The notes: generated by a model not told the origin, from the sequence alone. Positions 16,869 to 26,217 are shown, numbered from the stretch's first letter. The stretch: DNA of 64,000 bases from Lachnospiraceae bacterium A2 (GCA_000403315.2 KE159636.1:1587740-1651739), one strand, 5' to 3'. Numbers and translations are program-made.

Positions 16869-17993
16869 ATGGGAGTTATTTCAGAAAAAAAGTTTATCAA
16901 GGGGATGGACATTTCTACCATGCTGGAGCTGGAGCAGCTAGGGGCAAAATTTTATGACAGCGACGGGGATGGACGGAACCTCTTGGCAATCCTTCAGGAA
17001 TACGGCACAAATGCCGTGCGCCTTCGCCTTTGGAATCACCCTTATTCCAAAGACGGGGAACCCTATGGTGCAGGGACGAATGACATGGAAACCGCCATGG
17101 AACTGGCAGGGAGGGCGAAAGACAGGGGGATGGATGTGCTGCTGGACCTCCACTACAGCGATTTCTGGGCGGATCCGGGCAAACAGATAAAGCCCAAGGC
17201 ATGGTATGACTTTACCGGAAAACGTTTGGAGTCCGCAGTCTATGATTTTACTATGGCGGTGCTCCGGGAATTTCAGCGGGAAGGTGTGCTGCCGGACATG
17301 GTGCAGGTGGGCAATGAACTGTCCAACGGCCTGCTGTGGCCAGACGGGAAACGGCCGGATTATGAGAGCATTGCCATGCTGGTAAATGCAGGGATCCATG
17401 GGGTGCGGGATATTGAGCCAGATATCCCTGTCATGCTCCATCTGGATAACGGCGGGAATAATGCATTGTACCGGGAGTGGTTTGACAGCTATTTTGCCAG
17501 CGATGGGGAGGATTTTGACGTTATCGGCCTGTCCTATTATCCGTTCTGGCATGGCTCTTTGGATGATTTGGAATATAATATGAATGACATTGCACTGCGT
17601 TACGGCAAGGAATTGGTGGTAGCGGAAGTGTCCATGGGCTTTACGATGGAGGATTATGCTTCTTACGAAAAATTAGGGCCTTCCCAGCGGAAAGGGATGG
17701 CCACTAAACCAGAGCTGGTGAAAAAAATTGATTACCCTATGACAAAACAGGGACAGGCAGAGTTTATGAAAGATTTCCTGAAACGCATTTCTAACGTGCC
17801 AAAAGGCCTGGGGAAAGGGTTTTTCTACTGGGAGCCGGCATGGATTCCTGTTCCGGGCAGCGGGTGGGCTACAGAAGCTTCTTTAAAATATATGAAGGAC
17901 CCAGGGCCTTGCGGGAATGAATGGGCGAACCAGGCGCTGTTTGACTATGAGGGACGCCCCCTGCCAGCATTGGGTGTGATTAAGGATTTTTGA
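16869..17993 (+). CDS. GH53 arabinogalactan endo-beta-1,4-galactanase, no signal peptide
   Basis: Cleaves beta-1,4-galactan side chains of plant pectin in the family. At 374 aa it is a complete (beta/alpha)8 enzyme: GMDIS near the start, RLRLWNHPY (about 56-64), LLDLHYSDFWADP (about 93-105), acid/base Glu150 in QVGNELSNG, nucleophile Glu253 in VVAEVSMG. Typical members are secreted; this one starts MGVISEKK with no leader, so it probably acts in the cytoplasm on imported oligosaccharides (inference). The start follows GGGAAGGAG. It is placed between a transpeptidase and a secreted FnIII protein with no transporter next to it. Confidence 0.87.
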   Translation: MGVISEKKFIKGMDISTMLELEQLGAKFYDSDGDGRNLLAILQEYGTNAVRLRLWNHPYSKDGEPYGAGTNDMETAMELAGRAKDRGMDVLLDLHYSDFWADPGKQIKPKAWYDFTGKRLESAVYDFTMAVLREFQREGVLPDMVQVGNELSNGLLWPDGKRPDYESIAMLVNAGIHGVRDIEPDIPVMLHLDNGGNNALYREWFDSYFASDGEDFDVIGLSYYPFWHGSLDDLEYNMNDIALRYGKELVVAEVSMGFTMEDYASYEKLGPSQRKGMATKPELVKKIDYPMTKQGQAEFMKDFLKRISNVPKGLGKGFFYWEPAWIPVPGSGWATEASLKYMKDPGPCGNEWANQALFDYEGRPLPALGVIKDF

Positions 17994-18011
17994 AAAAAGG
18001 AGAACGTTTTT

Positions 18012-19793
18012 ATGAGAGAAAAAAATTTTATCCAAAAACATGTGCGGCACATGTTTGCAGCATTTGCGCTTCTGTTCCTAATCCCATTTTTAAGTGTTGC
18101 AGCAGGGATACAGGCGCAGGCGGCAGAGGAGGGGACATTGGTTGATAATCCGACCTATACATTTACATCCACAGATGGCAGCAAGGTGTCAACGAAAGCC
18201 AATCCCGGGGAAACTACAGTATTGATATTTGGGTATAAAGGATGTGGTTACACAAGAAAAGCATTGACTGACCTAGCTTCTCCCTCAGCAGAATGGATAA
18301 AGCGACCAGATATACGGGTTATATTTGCAGACCTTTTTGATGACCAGGAAACAACGAAAGAATTTGAAGCAGGATATCAATGTCCAGATATCACGTTTTG
18401 CTATTCTGAAGAAGATGAGATAGTGAAGGCTTTGAATAATTATGTTGGGGCGGACATGTCATTTCCAACAGTTGTATTGATTGATGGGAATAACAAAATC
18501 CAAAATATTTTAGTACGCCCAGAAAATGCCAATGCCATTTTAACAGAAATTAAAAAATTTGTTGACATTGATTATGAAGGAAACATTACGCCGCCTGCTG
18601 GCTCTAGTTCAGGGTTTGATAATTTTGCATATGGCCTGAAAAGCATTGATGGAACAGATGTTTCTACAATTGTTAGGTCTGATGCGACAACTGTTCTGAT
18701 TTTTGGATATACTGCCTGTGGTAATACAAAGGCTACTTTGCAGAGTATTGCCAATAGCAGTTGGGGTGGAGCTCACCGTTCAGATATCCGAATGATTTAT
18801 GCAGATGTATATGGTGCTACTTTATCTGAAACAAAAGCATTTGCACAAAATTACCAAAATACAGATGTTGTGTTTTGCCATGATGAAGAAGGGAAGAATT
18901 TTAATTATGCGTTGTCCTACCTTGGACTCTATGGGCAAAATGGTGGAACTTTCCCCTACATCGTGTATATTGATAAAAACAATAAAGTGCAGAATATCAC
19001 ATTAGGCCCTAAAACGGCAGAGGAGATTTTAACAGAAATTAATAAGATTGCTGAAAATGCAGGAACAACACCAGATGGAAGCACGCCGGGAGGAACAACG
19101 TCGGATGGAAGCACGCCGGGAGGAACAACACCAGACGGAAACACACCGGGAGGATCGACGCCGGATGGAAACACACCGGGAGGATCAACGCCGGATGGAA
19201 CGGATCCGGGGACAACGCCGGGAACCGGCCAGTCCCTGAGTATTTCTGATGTTACCGGATTAAAAACCATTTCCTCCACTAAGAGCATAAAGCTGACATG
19301 GAAAAAGGTTTCCAAAGCAAACGGCTACATAATTTACCAATATAATAGTTCCAAGAAATCGTGGGTTAAGAAAGCAACTTTAACGAAAAATACAGCTTCT
19401 TATACTGTCAAAAAGCTGACCCCTGCCACTGGTTACCGTTTCGCAGTGAAAGCCTACCTCAAGGCAGGGGATGGCAAGCAGGTGGTAAGCAAGTCATACA
19501 AAAGCATATATACGGCAACAACGCCAAACGCCGTAAGCTTTAAGGTAACGTCTGGCAAGAAAAAAGCAGCCGTAAAATGGAGCAAGCAAAAAGGGGCTAC
19601 TGGCTATACCGTTTATTACAAGGTAAAAGCATCAGACCAATGGAAAAAATTGAAAACTACAAAAGGATCCAGCTATACCAAAACAAAGCTGAAATCCGGC
19701 AAAACTTACATATTTACAGTAAAAGCCTATAAAACATACAAAGGCAAAACGTACACCAGCAGCTTCCGCTCTAAGAAAGTAAAAATTAAATAG
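18012..19793 (+). CDS. secreted protein: two monothiol thioredoxin-like domains, Pro/Asp/Gly repeat linker, two FnIII domains
   Basis: A signal peptide (about 1-38, ending QAQAAEE) directs export. Two related thioredoxin-fold-like domains follow (about 43-185 and 198-345), each with a strand-turn-helix active-site position reading CGYT (Cys78) and CGNT (Cys236), so the second cysteine of CxxC is Thr in both, and each has a candidate cis-Pro region (FPTVVLID; FPYIVYID). A linker of nine-residue TPDGxTPGG repeats (19065-19210) leads to two fibronectin III domains (about 410-500 and 505-593). Disulfide exchange is uncertain without a resolving Cys. No sortase motif is seen. An intrinsic terminator follows. 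Confidence 0.75.
   Translation: MREKNFIQKHVRHMFAAFALLFLIPFLSVAAGIQAQAAEEGTLVDNPTYTFTSTDGSKVSTKANPGETTVLIFGYKGCGYTRKALTDLASPSAEWIKRPDIRVIFADLFDDQETTKEFEAGYQCPDITFCYSEEDEIVKALNNYVGADMSFPTVVLIDGNNKIQNILVRPENANAILTEIKKFVDIDYEGNITPPAGSSSGFDNFAYGLKSIDGTDVSTIVRSDATTVLIFGYTACGNTKATLQSIANSSWGGAHRSDIRMIYADVYGATLSETKAFAQNYQNTDVVFCHDEEGKNFNYALSYLGLYGQNGGTFPYIVYIDKNNKVQNITLGPKTAEEILTEINKIAENAGTTPDGSTPGGTTSDGSTPGGTTPDGNTPGGSTPDGNTPGGSTPDGTDPGTTPGTGQSLSISDVTGLKTISSTKSIKLTWKKVSKANGYIIYQYNSSKKSWVKKATLTKNTASYTVKKLTPATGYRFAVKAYLKAGDGKQVVSKSYKSIYTATTPNAVSFKVTSGKKKAAVKWSKQKGATGYTVYYKVKASDQWKKLKTTKGSSYTKTKLKSGKTYIFTVKAYKTYKGKTYTSSFRSKKVKIK
19065..19210 (+). repeat. in-gene tandem repeat, 27-bp unit, about five copies
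   Basis: The unit encodes TPDGSTPGG or close variants, giving a flexible linker inside the gene at 18012-19793. Copies differ at a few bases (agcacg/aacaca, aca/tcg), consistent with slippage plus drift. Confidence 0.85.
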
Positions 19794-19807
19794 CAGGAAC
19801 CGCAGAT

Positions 19808-19843
19808 TAAAAAGGGAGGGCTGTCCGCAGCCTTCTTTTTTTC
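19808..19843 (+). terminator. intrinsic terminator after the FnIII/thioredoxin-like gene
   Basis: AAAAGGGAGGGCTG and CAGCCTTCTTTTTTT form a GC-rich hairpin (GGCTG/CAGCC core) followed by a T-run. Confidence 0.7.
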
Positions 19844-19860
19844 TCTTATAGAAAAGACCG

Positions 19861-20125
19861 TGTTACTGTAAAGTGTTAAAGTCCATGACTTTCCTATAAG
19901 ATAAAAATAGAGATGCGCAGGGTCTGCCCCAGCGAAGCGAGGGTACTCGCACGAGGGGGATTATGCCGCTAAAACGGCCGCACTCGGCGCAGCAAAGGTC
20001 CTAAGCGCCAGTGGCGCTTGTTTAGGACGGACCGAAACGGAGTGTAGACACCAAGCCCCTCATGATTGAGGGGTAGGGGAGCTGGAGTGGGCTTGCCCAC
20101 TTTGTTCTTAGAAAGTGCAGGGGAA
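19861..20125. repeat. dispersed repeat (copy A) plus multi-hairpin tail
   Basis: Bases 19861-19965 are about 80% alike to 58600-58700, sharing TCCTATAAGATA, TGCCCCAGC, AAGCGAGGGTACTC and GATTATG/AATTATG. Copy A continues into a strongly structured tail: GTCCTAAGCGCC.../...TTTAGGAC (about 20000-20030), CCCCTCAtgatTGAGGGG (about 20056-20073) and GTGGGC/GCCCAC (about 20088-20101). No gene lies in this 427-bp gap; the AT aminotransferase gene starts at 20221. Confidence 0.6.
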
Positions 20126-20220
20126 TAAAAATTTATGGAAATCCCAGCCAATCTATGGTAGAATAAAAACCAGTTGCGGAATTTGAAACCTTTACAGCAG
20201 GAAAGCAGAAAGGAGAATCC

Positions 20221-21417
20221 ATGATTTCAAAACAGATGCAGCAGGAAATTGCCGGAAGCTCGGCGATCCGGGCTATGTTTTTAGAAGGGAAAGAATTAGC
20301 TAGGCAGGTAGGGGCAGGGAACGTCTATGATTTCAGCCTTGGAAACCCCATGACCCCTGTGCCGGAAGAATTTACAGGGGCTATTTTAAAAGCTGTGCAG
20401 GAAGAAGGCTCGTTGGAGCTTCACGGATATATGGACAATGCAGGTTACCCGGAAACCCGCAAGGCAGTGGCAGATAATTTGAACCAGCGGTTTGGGACGG
20501 ATTTTACAGGGAGCCATATTGTGATGACGGTAGGCGCTGCAGGCGCATTGAACGTGGTACTGAAAACCTTACTGGATCCCGGGGACGAGGTTTTGGTGTT
20601 AGCCCCTTATTTTGGGGAATACCGGGGCTATGTGGCGAACCATCAGGGTGTTTTGCGGGAAGTAAAGCCCAATATTCCTTCCTTCCAGCCAGATTTGGAG
20701 GATTTGGAAAATAAAATTACGGAACACACCAAGGCTTTGCTGATAAACAACCCGGTAAACCCAACCGGCGTTATTTACCCAGAGGAAACCATCCAGAAGA
20801 TGGCGGCAATATTACGGAAAAAGCAGGAAGAATACGGCCATGAAATTTACATGGTATCAGATGAGCCTTACCGGGAGCTTGCCTATGATGGCAGGCAGGT
20901 GCCGTTCCTGACAAAATATTATGAAAATACATTTGTCACCTATTCTTTTAGCAAGTCCCTCTCCATCCCAGGGGAACGGATTGGCTATATTGCGGTATGC
21001 CCTGGGATGGCAGGCTGTAAGGAAGCTTTGGGTGGGCTGTCGGTGGCAAACCGGATTCTGGGGTTTGTCAATGCCCCTTCCCTGATGCAGAAGGCAGTGG
21101 CATTGTCTGTGGATGCAAGGACAGATGTGGCTTACTATGACAGGAACCGCCAATTGATTTACGGGAGACTGACGGATCTGGGATTTACCTGCGTGAAGCC
21201 CCAGGGGGCATTTTACCTCTTTTTGAAATCCCCAGACCCAGAGGAGGGGAACTTTGTGAAAGCGGCGAAAAAGCACCATATCCTGCTGGTAGGGGGAAGC
21301 GCATTTTCCTGCCCAGGCTATGTGCGGCTTGCCTACTGCGTTTCCTACGAAATGATAGAACGTTCCCTGCCAGCCTTTGAAAAGCTGGCAAAAGAATATC
21401 AGGGGCAGTTAACATAA
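20221..21417 (+). CDS. class I PLP-dependent aminotransferase (aspartate aminotransferase-like)
   Basis: Transfers amino groups between amino and keto acids using pyridoxal phosphate. The 398-aa length and fold-type I motifs fit: SLGNP near 40, NNPVNPTG (about 177-184) for the PLP-contacting Asn, SDEPYREL (about 220-227), and Schiff-base Lys245 in YSFSKSLSIPGER. Substrate cannot be decided; the adjacent hisC suggests an amino-acid biosynthesis context. The start follows AGAAAGGAG. hisC begins 31 bp downstream, so the two are probably co-transcribed. Confidence 0.88.
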   Translation: MISKQMQQEIAGSSAIRAMFLEGKELARQVGAGNVYDFSLGNPMTPVPEEFTGAILKAVQEEGSLELHGYMDNAGYPETRKAVADNLNQRFGTDFTGSHIVMTVGAAGALNVVLKTLLDPGDEVLVLAPYFGEYRGYVANHQGVLREVKPNIPSFQPDLEDLENKITEHTKALLINNPVNPTGVIYPEETIQKMAAILRKKQEEYGHEIYMVSDEPYRELAYDGRQVPFLTKYYENTFVTYSFSKSLSIPGERIGYIAVCPGMAGCKEALGGLSVANRILGFVNAPSLMQKAVALSVDARTDVAYYDRNRQLIYGRLTDLGFTCVKPQGAFYLFLKSPDPEEGNFVKAAKKHHILLVGGSAFSCPGYVRLAYCVSYEMIERSLPAFEKLAKEYQGQLT

Positions 21418-21448
21418 CCGGAAAAAGAAGGAAAGGAATGTAATTAAG

Positions 21449-22507
21449 ATGAAAGCATGGGAAAAAAATGTGCGGAAGGTCGTCCCCTATACACCGGGGG
21501 AGCAGCCAAACCGCCCCAAAATGATAAAATTAAACACAAATGAAAACCCGTATCCGCCTGCCCCCGGGGTATTAAAGGCCTTGCAGGGGCTGGATGAGGA
21601 CAGTATGCGCAGATACCCGGACCCTTCAGCAGGGGTATTAGTCCGTGCGCTGGCGGAGCATTATGGCGTGCCGGAGCAGCAGGTATTTGTAGGGGTAGGG
21701 TCTGATGATGTGCTGGCTATGAGCTTCCTGACATTTTTTAATAGCGGGAAACCCATTTTGGTTCCAGATATTACATATTCATTTTATGAAGTTTGGGCAA
21801 ACCTGTTCCGGATTCCTTACGAGCTGCAGCCTTTGGATGAAAATTTCCAAATCCGCACGGAGGATTATCTCAGGGACTGCGGCGGGATTGTGTTCCCCAA
21901 CCCCAACGCCCCTACAGGCATAGTAAAAAATCTGGATGAAGTGGAAAAAATTGCAGCAGGGAACCCGGAAGTCATTGTCATTATTGATGAAGCATATATT
22001 GACTTTGGAGGTGATTCTGCGCTGGCATTGGTTCCCAAATATGATAACCTGCTGGTGGTCCAGACCTTTTCGAAATCCCGCAGCCTTGCAGGTATGCGGA
22101 TAGGCTTCGCCATTGGGAATGAAAAACTGATCCGGTATCTGGAGGATGCGAAATATTCATTTAATTCCTATACCATGGGCGCGGCGGTTTTGGCGGCAGG
22201 GACAGAAGCAGTCAGGGACGATGCATATTTTAAGGAAACCTTACAGAAAATAATCCATACAAGGGAACGCACCAAGCAGGATCTGGGGCGGCTGGGATTT
22301 TCTTTCTTGGATTCCAAGAGCAATTTTATTTTAGCAGCCCATCCAAGCTGCCCGGCAAGGGAATTGTTTGAGGCCTTGAAGCGGGAAGGCATTTACGTCC
22401 GCTATTTTGATAAGCCAAGGATAGACAATTACCTGCGGATTTCCATTGGGACAGAGGAGGAAATGGATGCACTGATCCAGTTTCTGGAAAAATATTTAGC
22501 CAATTAA
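21449..22507 (+). CDS. hisC: histidinol-phosphate aminotransferase
   Basis: Converts imidazole acetol phosphate and glutamate to histidinol phosphate in histidine synthesis, with PLP. The 352-aa length is usual. Diagnostic segments: KLNTNENPYPP (about 26-36), FPNPNAPTG (about 148-156), DEAYIDFGG (about 183-191), PLP Lys209 in TFSKSRSLAGMRIG, and a C-terminal YLRISIGT. It is detached from other his genes in this window and could also act on aromatic amino acids, as some HisC proteins do. It is 31 bp after another aminotransferase and 31 bp before popT. Confidence 0.9.
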   Translation: MKAWEKNVRKVVPYTPGEQPNRPKMIKLNTNENPYPPAPGVLKALQGLDEDSMRRYPDPSAGVLVRALAEHYGVPEQQVFVGVGSDDVLAMSFLTFFNSGKPILVPDITYSFYEVWANLFRIPYELQPLDENFQIRTEDYLRDCGGIVFPNPNAPTGIVKNLDEVEKIAAGNPEVIVIIDEAYIDFGGDSALALVPKYDNLLVVQTFSKSRSLAGMRIGFAIGNEKLIRYLEDAKYSFNSYTMGAAVLAAGTEAVRDDAYFKETLQKIIHTRERTKQDLGRLGFSFLDSKSNFILAAHPSCPARELFEALKREGIYVRYFDKPRIDNYLRISIGTEEEMDALIQFLEKYLAN

Positions 22508-22538
22508 GTTCCGGCATGTCCGGGTAAGGAGAGAGTTT

Positions 22539-23387
22539 ATGGTTCGAATGATTTTAAAAGGCGTTGTCATCGGGATTGCCAATATTATTCCCGGCGTCAG
22601 CGGGGGCACGATGGCAGTATCTATGGGCATTTATGACAAAATGATACATGCGGCCACCCATCTTTTTTCTGAATTTAAGAAAAGCATGAAAATCCTGATA
22701 CCTATTGTAATTGGGGCTGCCCTTGGTATTGTTGTGCTGGCAAGGGTGATTGAGATGATGTTTGAAAAAATCCCCTTCCAGACCAACCTTCTGTTTATCG
22801 GCCTGATTGTCGGTGGGTTACCCGCCATCACCCGGAAAGTGAAGGGCAAAAGCATACGGCTGGGGCATATATTGTCCTTCCTCCTGTTTTTTGCAGTTGT
22901 GGCAGGCCTTGCAGTAGTCGGGGAACAGGAAGGTACGGCGGCAGATTTAAGCTTCAGCATGTTAAATGTGGTAAAACTGTTTGGCGTAGGGGTCTTGGCT
23001 TCGGCTACCATGGTAATTCCCGGCGTCAGCGGATCCATGATGCTGATGCTGATTGGGTATTACAACCCCATTTTAACGGAAATTAACAAATTTATTGACA
23101 ATGGGCTTGCTTTTCACGTGCCCGGGATTTTGGAAGGCTGCCTTGTGCTGGTTCCCTTTGGGATTGGGGTAGTAGTTGGTATTTTTGCCATTGCCAAAGC
23201 CATTGAAATTATTTTTGAAAAATTCCCAGAGCATGCATACTGGGCAATTATCGGCCTGATTGTGGCATCCCCGGTTGCTATTTTGCTGTTGAACAGCTTT
23301 GGCACGCTGAATGTGGTGTCTGTCCTGACAGGTGTGGCTGCTTTGGCGGCAGGAGTTGTAATTGCACTGAAACTGGGGGAAGAATAA
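22539..23387 (+). CDS. DUF368/PopT-type undecaprenyl-phosphate translocase
   Basis: A polytopic membrane protein (282 aa, about eight membrane segments) with the repeated signature of this family: IIPGVSGGTMAVSMG near the N-terminus and VIPGVSGSMMLMLIG near 158-172, an internal inverted duplication. DUF368 proteins were shown to recycle the C55-P lipid carrier across the membrane, together with DedA proteins, for wall polymer synthesis. The function here is inferred from the family. The start follows a GGAGAG site. Confidence 0.85.
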   Translation: MVRMILKGVVIGIANIIPGVSGGTMAVSMGIYDKMIHAATHLFSEFKKSMKILIPIVIGAALGIVVLARVIEMMFEKIPFQTNLLFIGLIVGGLPAITRKVKGKSIRLGHILSFLLFFAVVAGLAVVGEQEGTAADLSFSMLNVVKLFGVGVLASATMVIPGVSGSMMLMLIGYYNPILTEINKFIDNGLAFHVPGILEGCLVLVPFGIGVVVGIFAIAKAIEIIFEKFPEHAYWAIIGLIVASPVAILLLNSFGTLNVVSVLTGVAALAAGVVIALKLGEE

Positions 23388-23413
23388 GGCTGGCAGAAGA
23401 AAGCAGGTGGCAA

Positions 23414-23692
23414 ATGCTGCAGTTAGGATACTGTATTACAATTTATTTAGCATTCATGAATTTGGCAGGTTTTTTCGCCATGGGGCTGGATAAGTGGAAA
23501 GCGAAGCATAAGAAATGGCGGATTCCAGAGAAAACCCTGTTTGGGATAGCCATTGCAGGAGGGAGCCTTGGGGCATGGGCGGGGATGTATGCATTCCGCC
23601 ATAAAACAAGGCATTGGCAGTTTGTGCTGGGGATTCCCATTATTTTAGCAGTTCAGGCGGCCGCCGCTTGGCTATTGACATTTCGGGGATAA
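23414..23692 (+). CDS. DUF1294 small membrane protein (92 aa)
   Basis: Two to three membrane segments (about 4-22, 45-62, 70-88) with the family's conserved features: MGLDKWKAKHKKWRIPEKTL, GGSLGAWAGMYAFRHKTRHWQF. Function is unknown. It lies 26 bp after popT and 63 bp before glyA. Confidence 0.8.
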   Translation: MLQLGYCITIYLAFMNLAGFFAMGLDKWKAKHKKWRIPEKTLFGIAIAGGSLGAWAGMYAFRHKTRHWQFVLGIPIILAVQAAAAWLLTFRG

Positions 23693-23755
23693 CATAATAT
23701 CATATCATTTGGCAATTAAGGATACTTACATAGAAAAAAGAAAGGAAATGAACCT

Positions 23756-24994
23756 ATGTACTCATTTGATGAAGTAAAAAAAGCAGACCCGCAGGTGGCA
23801 GATGCCATTACCGCGGAATTGGAAAGACAGAACAGCCATATTGAACTGATTGCCTCTGAAAACTGGGTGAGCAAGGCAGTGATGGCAGCTATGGGAAGCC
23901 CCATGACAAATAAGTACGCAGAGGGCTATCCGGGAAAAAGGTATTATGGCGGATGCGAGTGCGTGGACGTGGCGGAGAACCTTGCCATAGAGCGGGCGAA
24001 GGAGCTGTTTGGGTGTGAATATGCCAATGTGCAGCCACATTCCGGCGCACAGGCAAATATGGCAGTACAGTTTGCCATGTTGGAGCCCGGGGATACTGTG
24101 ATGGGGATGAACTTAGACCATGGCGGGCATTTGACCCATGGGAGCCCTGTGAATTTTTCCGGCACATATTTTAAGATTGTGCCTTACGGCGTCAATGACG
24201 AAGGGTTTATTGATTATGATAAAGTTAGGGAGCTTGCATTGGAATGTAAGCCAAAAATGATAATTGCAGGGGCAAGCGCGTATGCAAGGACGATTGATTT
24301 TAAGCGGTTCCGGGAAATCGCAGATGAAGCAGGGGCATACCTGATGGTTGATATGGCGCATATTGCAGGCCTTGTGGCTGCAGGGCTCCATCCAAGCCCT
24401 ATCCCCCATGCCCATGTGGTAACTACCACCACCCATAAGACATTGCGTGGGCCAAGGGGCGGCATGATTCTGGCAAGCCAGGAAATGGCAGAGAAATTTA
24501 ACTTTAACAAAGCTATTTTCCCAGGCATCCAGGGCGGCCCGCTGATGCATGTGATTGCTGCAAAAGCAGTGTGCTTCAAAGAAGCTTTGGAGGACAGCTT
24601 TAAGGAATACCAGCAGAATATTGTGAAAAATGCCCAAGCCCTGGCAAAAGGGCTGGCAGACAGGGGAATTAAGCTGGTTTCCGGCGGTACGGACAACCAT
24701 CTGATGCTGGTAGACTTAACCCCATATGGGCTGACTGGGAAAGCGGTGGAGAAATTGCTGGATTCCGTCAACATTACCAGCAATAAGAACACGATCCCCA
24801 ACGACCCCAAATCCCCATTTGTTACAAGCGGCATCCGGCTGGGGACCCCGGCCATTACCTCCAGAGGGTTTACGGAAGCCGATATGGACAAGGTGGCAGA
24901 GTGCATTGCAAAAATGATAAAAGAAGGGGAGGGAGCCTCCGAAGAAGTTAGGGGCATGGTAAAAGAACTGACGGATAAATATCCCCTTGGATAG
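23756..24994 (+). CDS. glyA: serine hydroxymethyltransferase
   Basis: Interconverts serine and glycine with tetrahydrofolate, supplying one-carbon units. The 412-aa length is usual. Motifs: [10 protein letters not shown] (about 28-37), [14 protein letters not shown] (about 54-67), [17 protein letters not shown] (about 123-130), and the PLP lysine Lys228 in [14 protein letters not shown]. The start is preceded by AAAGGAA. It is probably the last gene of the same-strand run from 20221; a bidirectional terminator lies at 25087-25118. Confidence 0.95.
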   Translation: MYSFDEVKKADPQVADAITAELERQNSHIELIASENWVSKAVMAAMGSPMTNKYAEGYPGKRYYGGCECVDVAENLAIERAKELFGCEYANVQPHSGAQANMAVQFAMLEPGDTVMGMNLDHGGHLTHGSPVNFSGTYFKIVPYGVNDEGFIDYDKVRELALECKPKMIIAGASAYARTIDFKRFREIADEAGAYLMVDMAHIAGLVAAGLHPSPIPHAHVVTTTTHKTLRGPRGGMILASQEMAEKFNFNKAIFPGIQGGPLMHVIAAKAVCFKEALEDSFKEYQQNIVKNAQALAKGLADRGIKLVSGGTDNHLMLVDLTPYGLTGKAVEKLLDSVNITSNKNTIPNDPKSPFVTSGIRLGTPAITSRGFTEADMDKVAECIAKMIKEGEGASEEVRGMVKELTDKYPLG

Positions 24995-25049
24995 GCCAAG
25001 AGGATCTGGGCTCCGGCATAAAGGCTGGGGCAGCATTCTGGAGAAAGTG

Positions 25050-25068
25050 TTTTTCAGACACACTCTAG
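25050..25068. repeat. solo end of the MITE-like repeat family
   Basis: TTTTTCAGACACACTCTAG matches the right terminal repeat of the complete element at 39072-39237 with few changes; no partner end is seen nearby. Confidence 0.5.
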
Positions 25069-25086
25069 GAAACAGATAAGAATATG

Positions 25087-25118
25087 CAGGCAGAGAATTT
25101 TCAGGAATTCTCTGCCTG
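25087..25118. terminator. bidirectional terminator between glyA and the minus-strand ABC operon
   Basis: CAGGCAGAGAATT (25087-25099) and AATTCTCTGCCTG (25106-25118) pair perfectly over 13 bases with a six-base loop; T-rich sequence follows on the plus strand. Confidence 0.75.
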
Positions 25119-25140
25119 TATTTTGCTGTAACAGTGTTCC

Positions 25141-25317
25141 CTATTGGTATTTCTTATTATAAAGGTAGAGCAGCAGCAGGATTCCCCCAAGCCCAAGAAG
25201 CTGCAGGCCTAAGCCTGACATGGCAATGTTGCGCTGCCCGACAATCACCAGCGCAAGGCATAGAGCCACAAGGGCTGCATTTATAATTATCATAATCCAT
25301 TTCTTATTTCCTTCCAT
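25141..25317 (-). CDS. DUF6903-like small membrane protein (58 aa)
   Basis: The gene is read on the minus strand from an ATG at 25317, preceded by AGGAGGGA. It has two hydrophobic helices (about 7-25, IIINAALVALCLALVIVG, and 34-51, LGLQLLGLGGILLLLYL) and a YNKKYQ tail. It resembles the DUF6903 proteins often found after sugar ABC permeases in Lachnospiraceae (recognition from memory). It lies 15 bp after the last permease gene and probably belongs to the same operon. Function unknown. Confidence 0.7.
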   Translation of the reverse strand: MEGNKKWIMIIINAALVALCLALVIVGQRNIAMSGLGLQLLGLGGILLLLYLYNKKYQ

Positions 25318-25332
25318 GGCAATCCCTCCTAA

Positions 25333-26217
25333 TTAACCTTTCAGGCCGCCAAGGCTCATGCCCTGCGTCAGTTTTTTCTGTACCAGAATATATAAAATTA
25401 AAGTAGGCAGCATGACAATCACAAGGCCCGCATAGAGGGCTCCATAATTTGCAGCCCCCCGTTGTGCCTGCGTTAAGTTCATCAGGCCTACCGGCAGCGT
25501 TTTGGAATCCTTGGTGAGCATAGTCATTGCAATAATGTACTCATTCCAGAAGGAGAGGAAATTAAATAGGATCACAGTAATAATGCTGGGCAATGCCATA
25601 GGCATCATAATTTGGACCATTGTCCTGAAATAACCGCAGCCGTCCACATGGGCAGCTTCCTCATAATCTTTCGGGATTGTGATAAAGAACCCGGAAAGCA
25701 GGTAAATGGTAAAAGGCAGCGCCGTGGAGGCGTAGACTAAGGCCAGGACAAATATGTTGTTCAGGAAAAATCCATTTGCAAACCCCAGTTTCCGTAAGAA
25801 GGTATCTGCATCCACGAACATCAGGAAGATAGGGACTACAATGTAGTTCACATTGATAAAGAGCCCTCCCATAAACAGCGTGTTGATTAGCTTGCTTCCG
25901 AAAAAGCGGTACCTTGCAAGCACATAGGATGCAGGCAAAGCGATGACTAACAATATGGCAAGGGCAAGAGCAGTCACGATAACGGAATTTAAGAAAAACT
26001 CGCCCATATTTGCTTTTTCAAATGCATCGATAAAGTTCTGGAAATAGAAACCTTTCGGCATTGCCCACGGGCTTCCGTAAAATTCAGAATTTTCCTTGAT
26101 GGATGCCAAAAATACCCAAGCTACAGGCACAAAAATGCTGACTGCCAATGCCAGAAGCACCAGATAGACAAAAGCCCGGTATAATGTTTTCACGCTTGCT
26201 CCATTTTTCTTTTTCAT
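25333..26217 (-). CDS. CUT1 carbohydrate ABC transporter permease (MalG-type)
   Basis: Second membrane subunit of a sugar importer. 294 aa with six membrane segments, an N-terminal first segment at about 12-34, and the EAA loop for ATPase contact (YEEAAHVDGCGYFRTMVQIMMP, about 193-214). The C-terminus GMSLGGLKG is typical of MalG/NgcG-like permeases. It is 12 bp after the MalF-type gene. There is no ATPase in the cluster; the UgpC/MsmK-type protein at 57402 is a plausible shared energiser. Confidence 0.9.
   Translation of the reverse strand: MKKKNGASVKTLYRAFVYLVLLALAVSIFVPVAWVFLASIKENSEFYGSPWAMPKGFYFQNFIDAFEKANMGEFFLNSVIVTALALAILLVIALPASYVLARYRFFGSKLINTLFMGGLFINVNYIVVPIFLMFVDADTFLRKLGFANGFFLNNIFVLALVYASTALPFTIYLLSGFFITIPKDYEEAAHVDGCGYFRTMVQIMMPMALPSIITVILFNFLSFWNEYIIAMTMLTKDSKTLPVGLMNLTQAQRGAANYGALYAGLVIVMLPTLILYILVQKKLTQGMSLGGLKG

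Noticed and set aside
19065-19210. Regular ~27-bp repeats resembling a small CRISPR
   Set aside because: No spacers; the repeats are in frame and encode TPDGxTPGG inside a gene.
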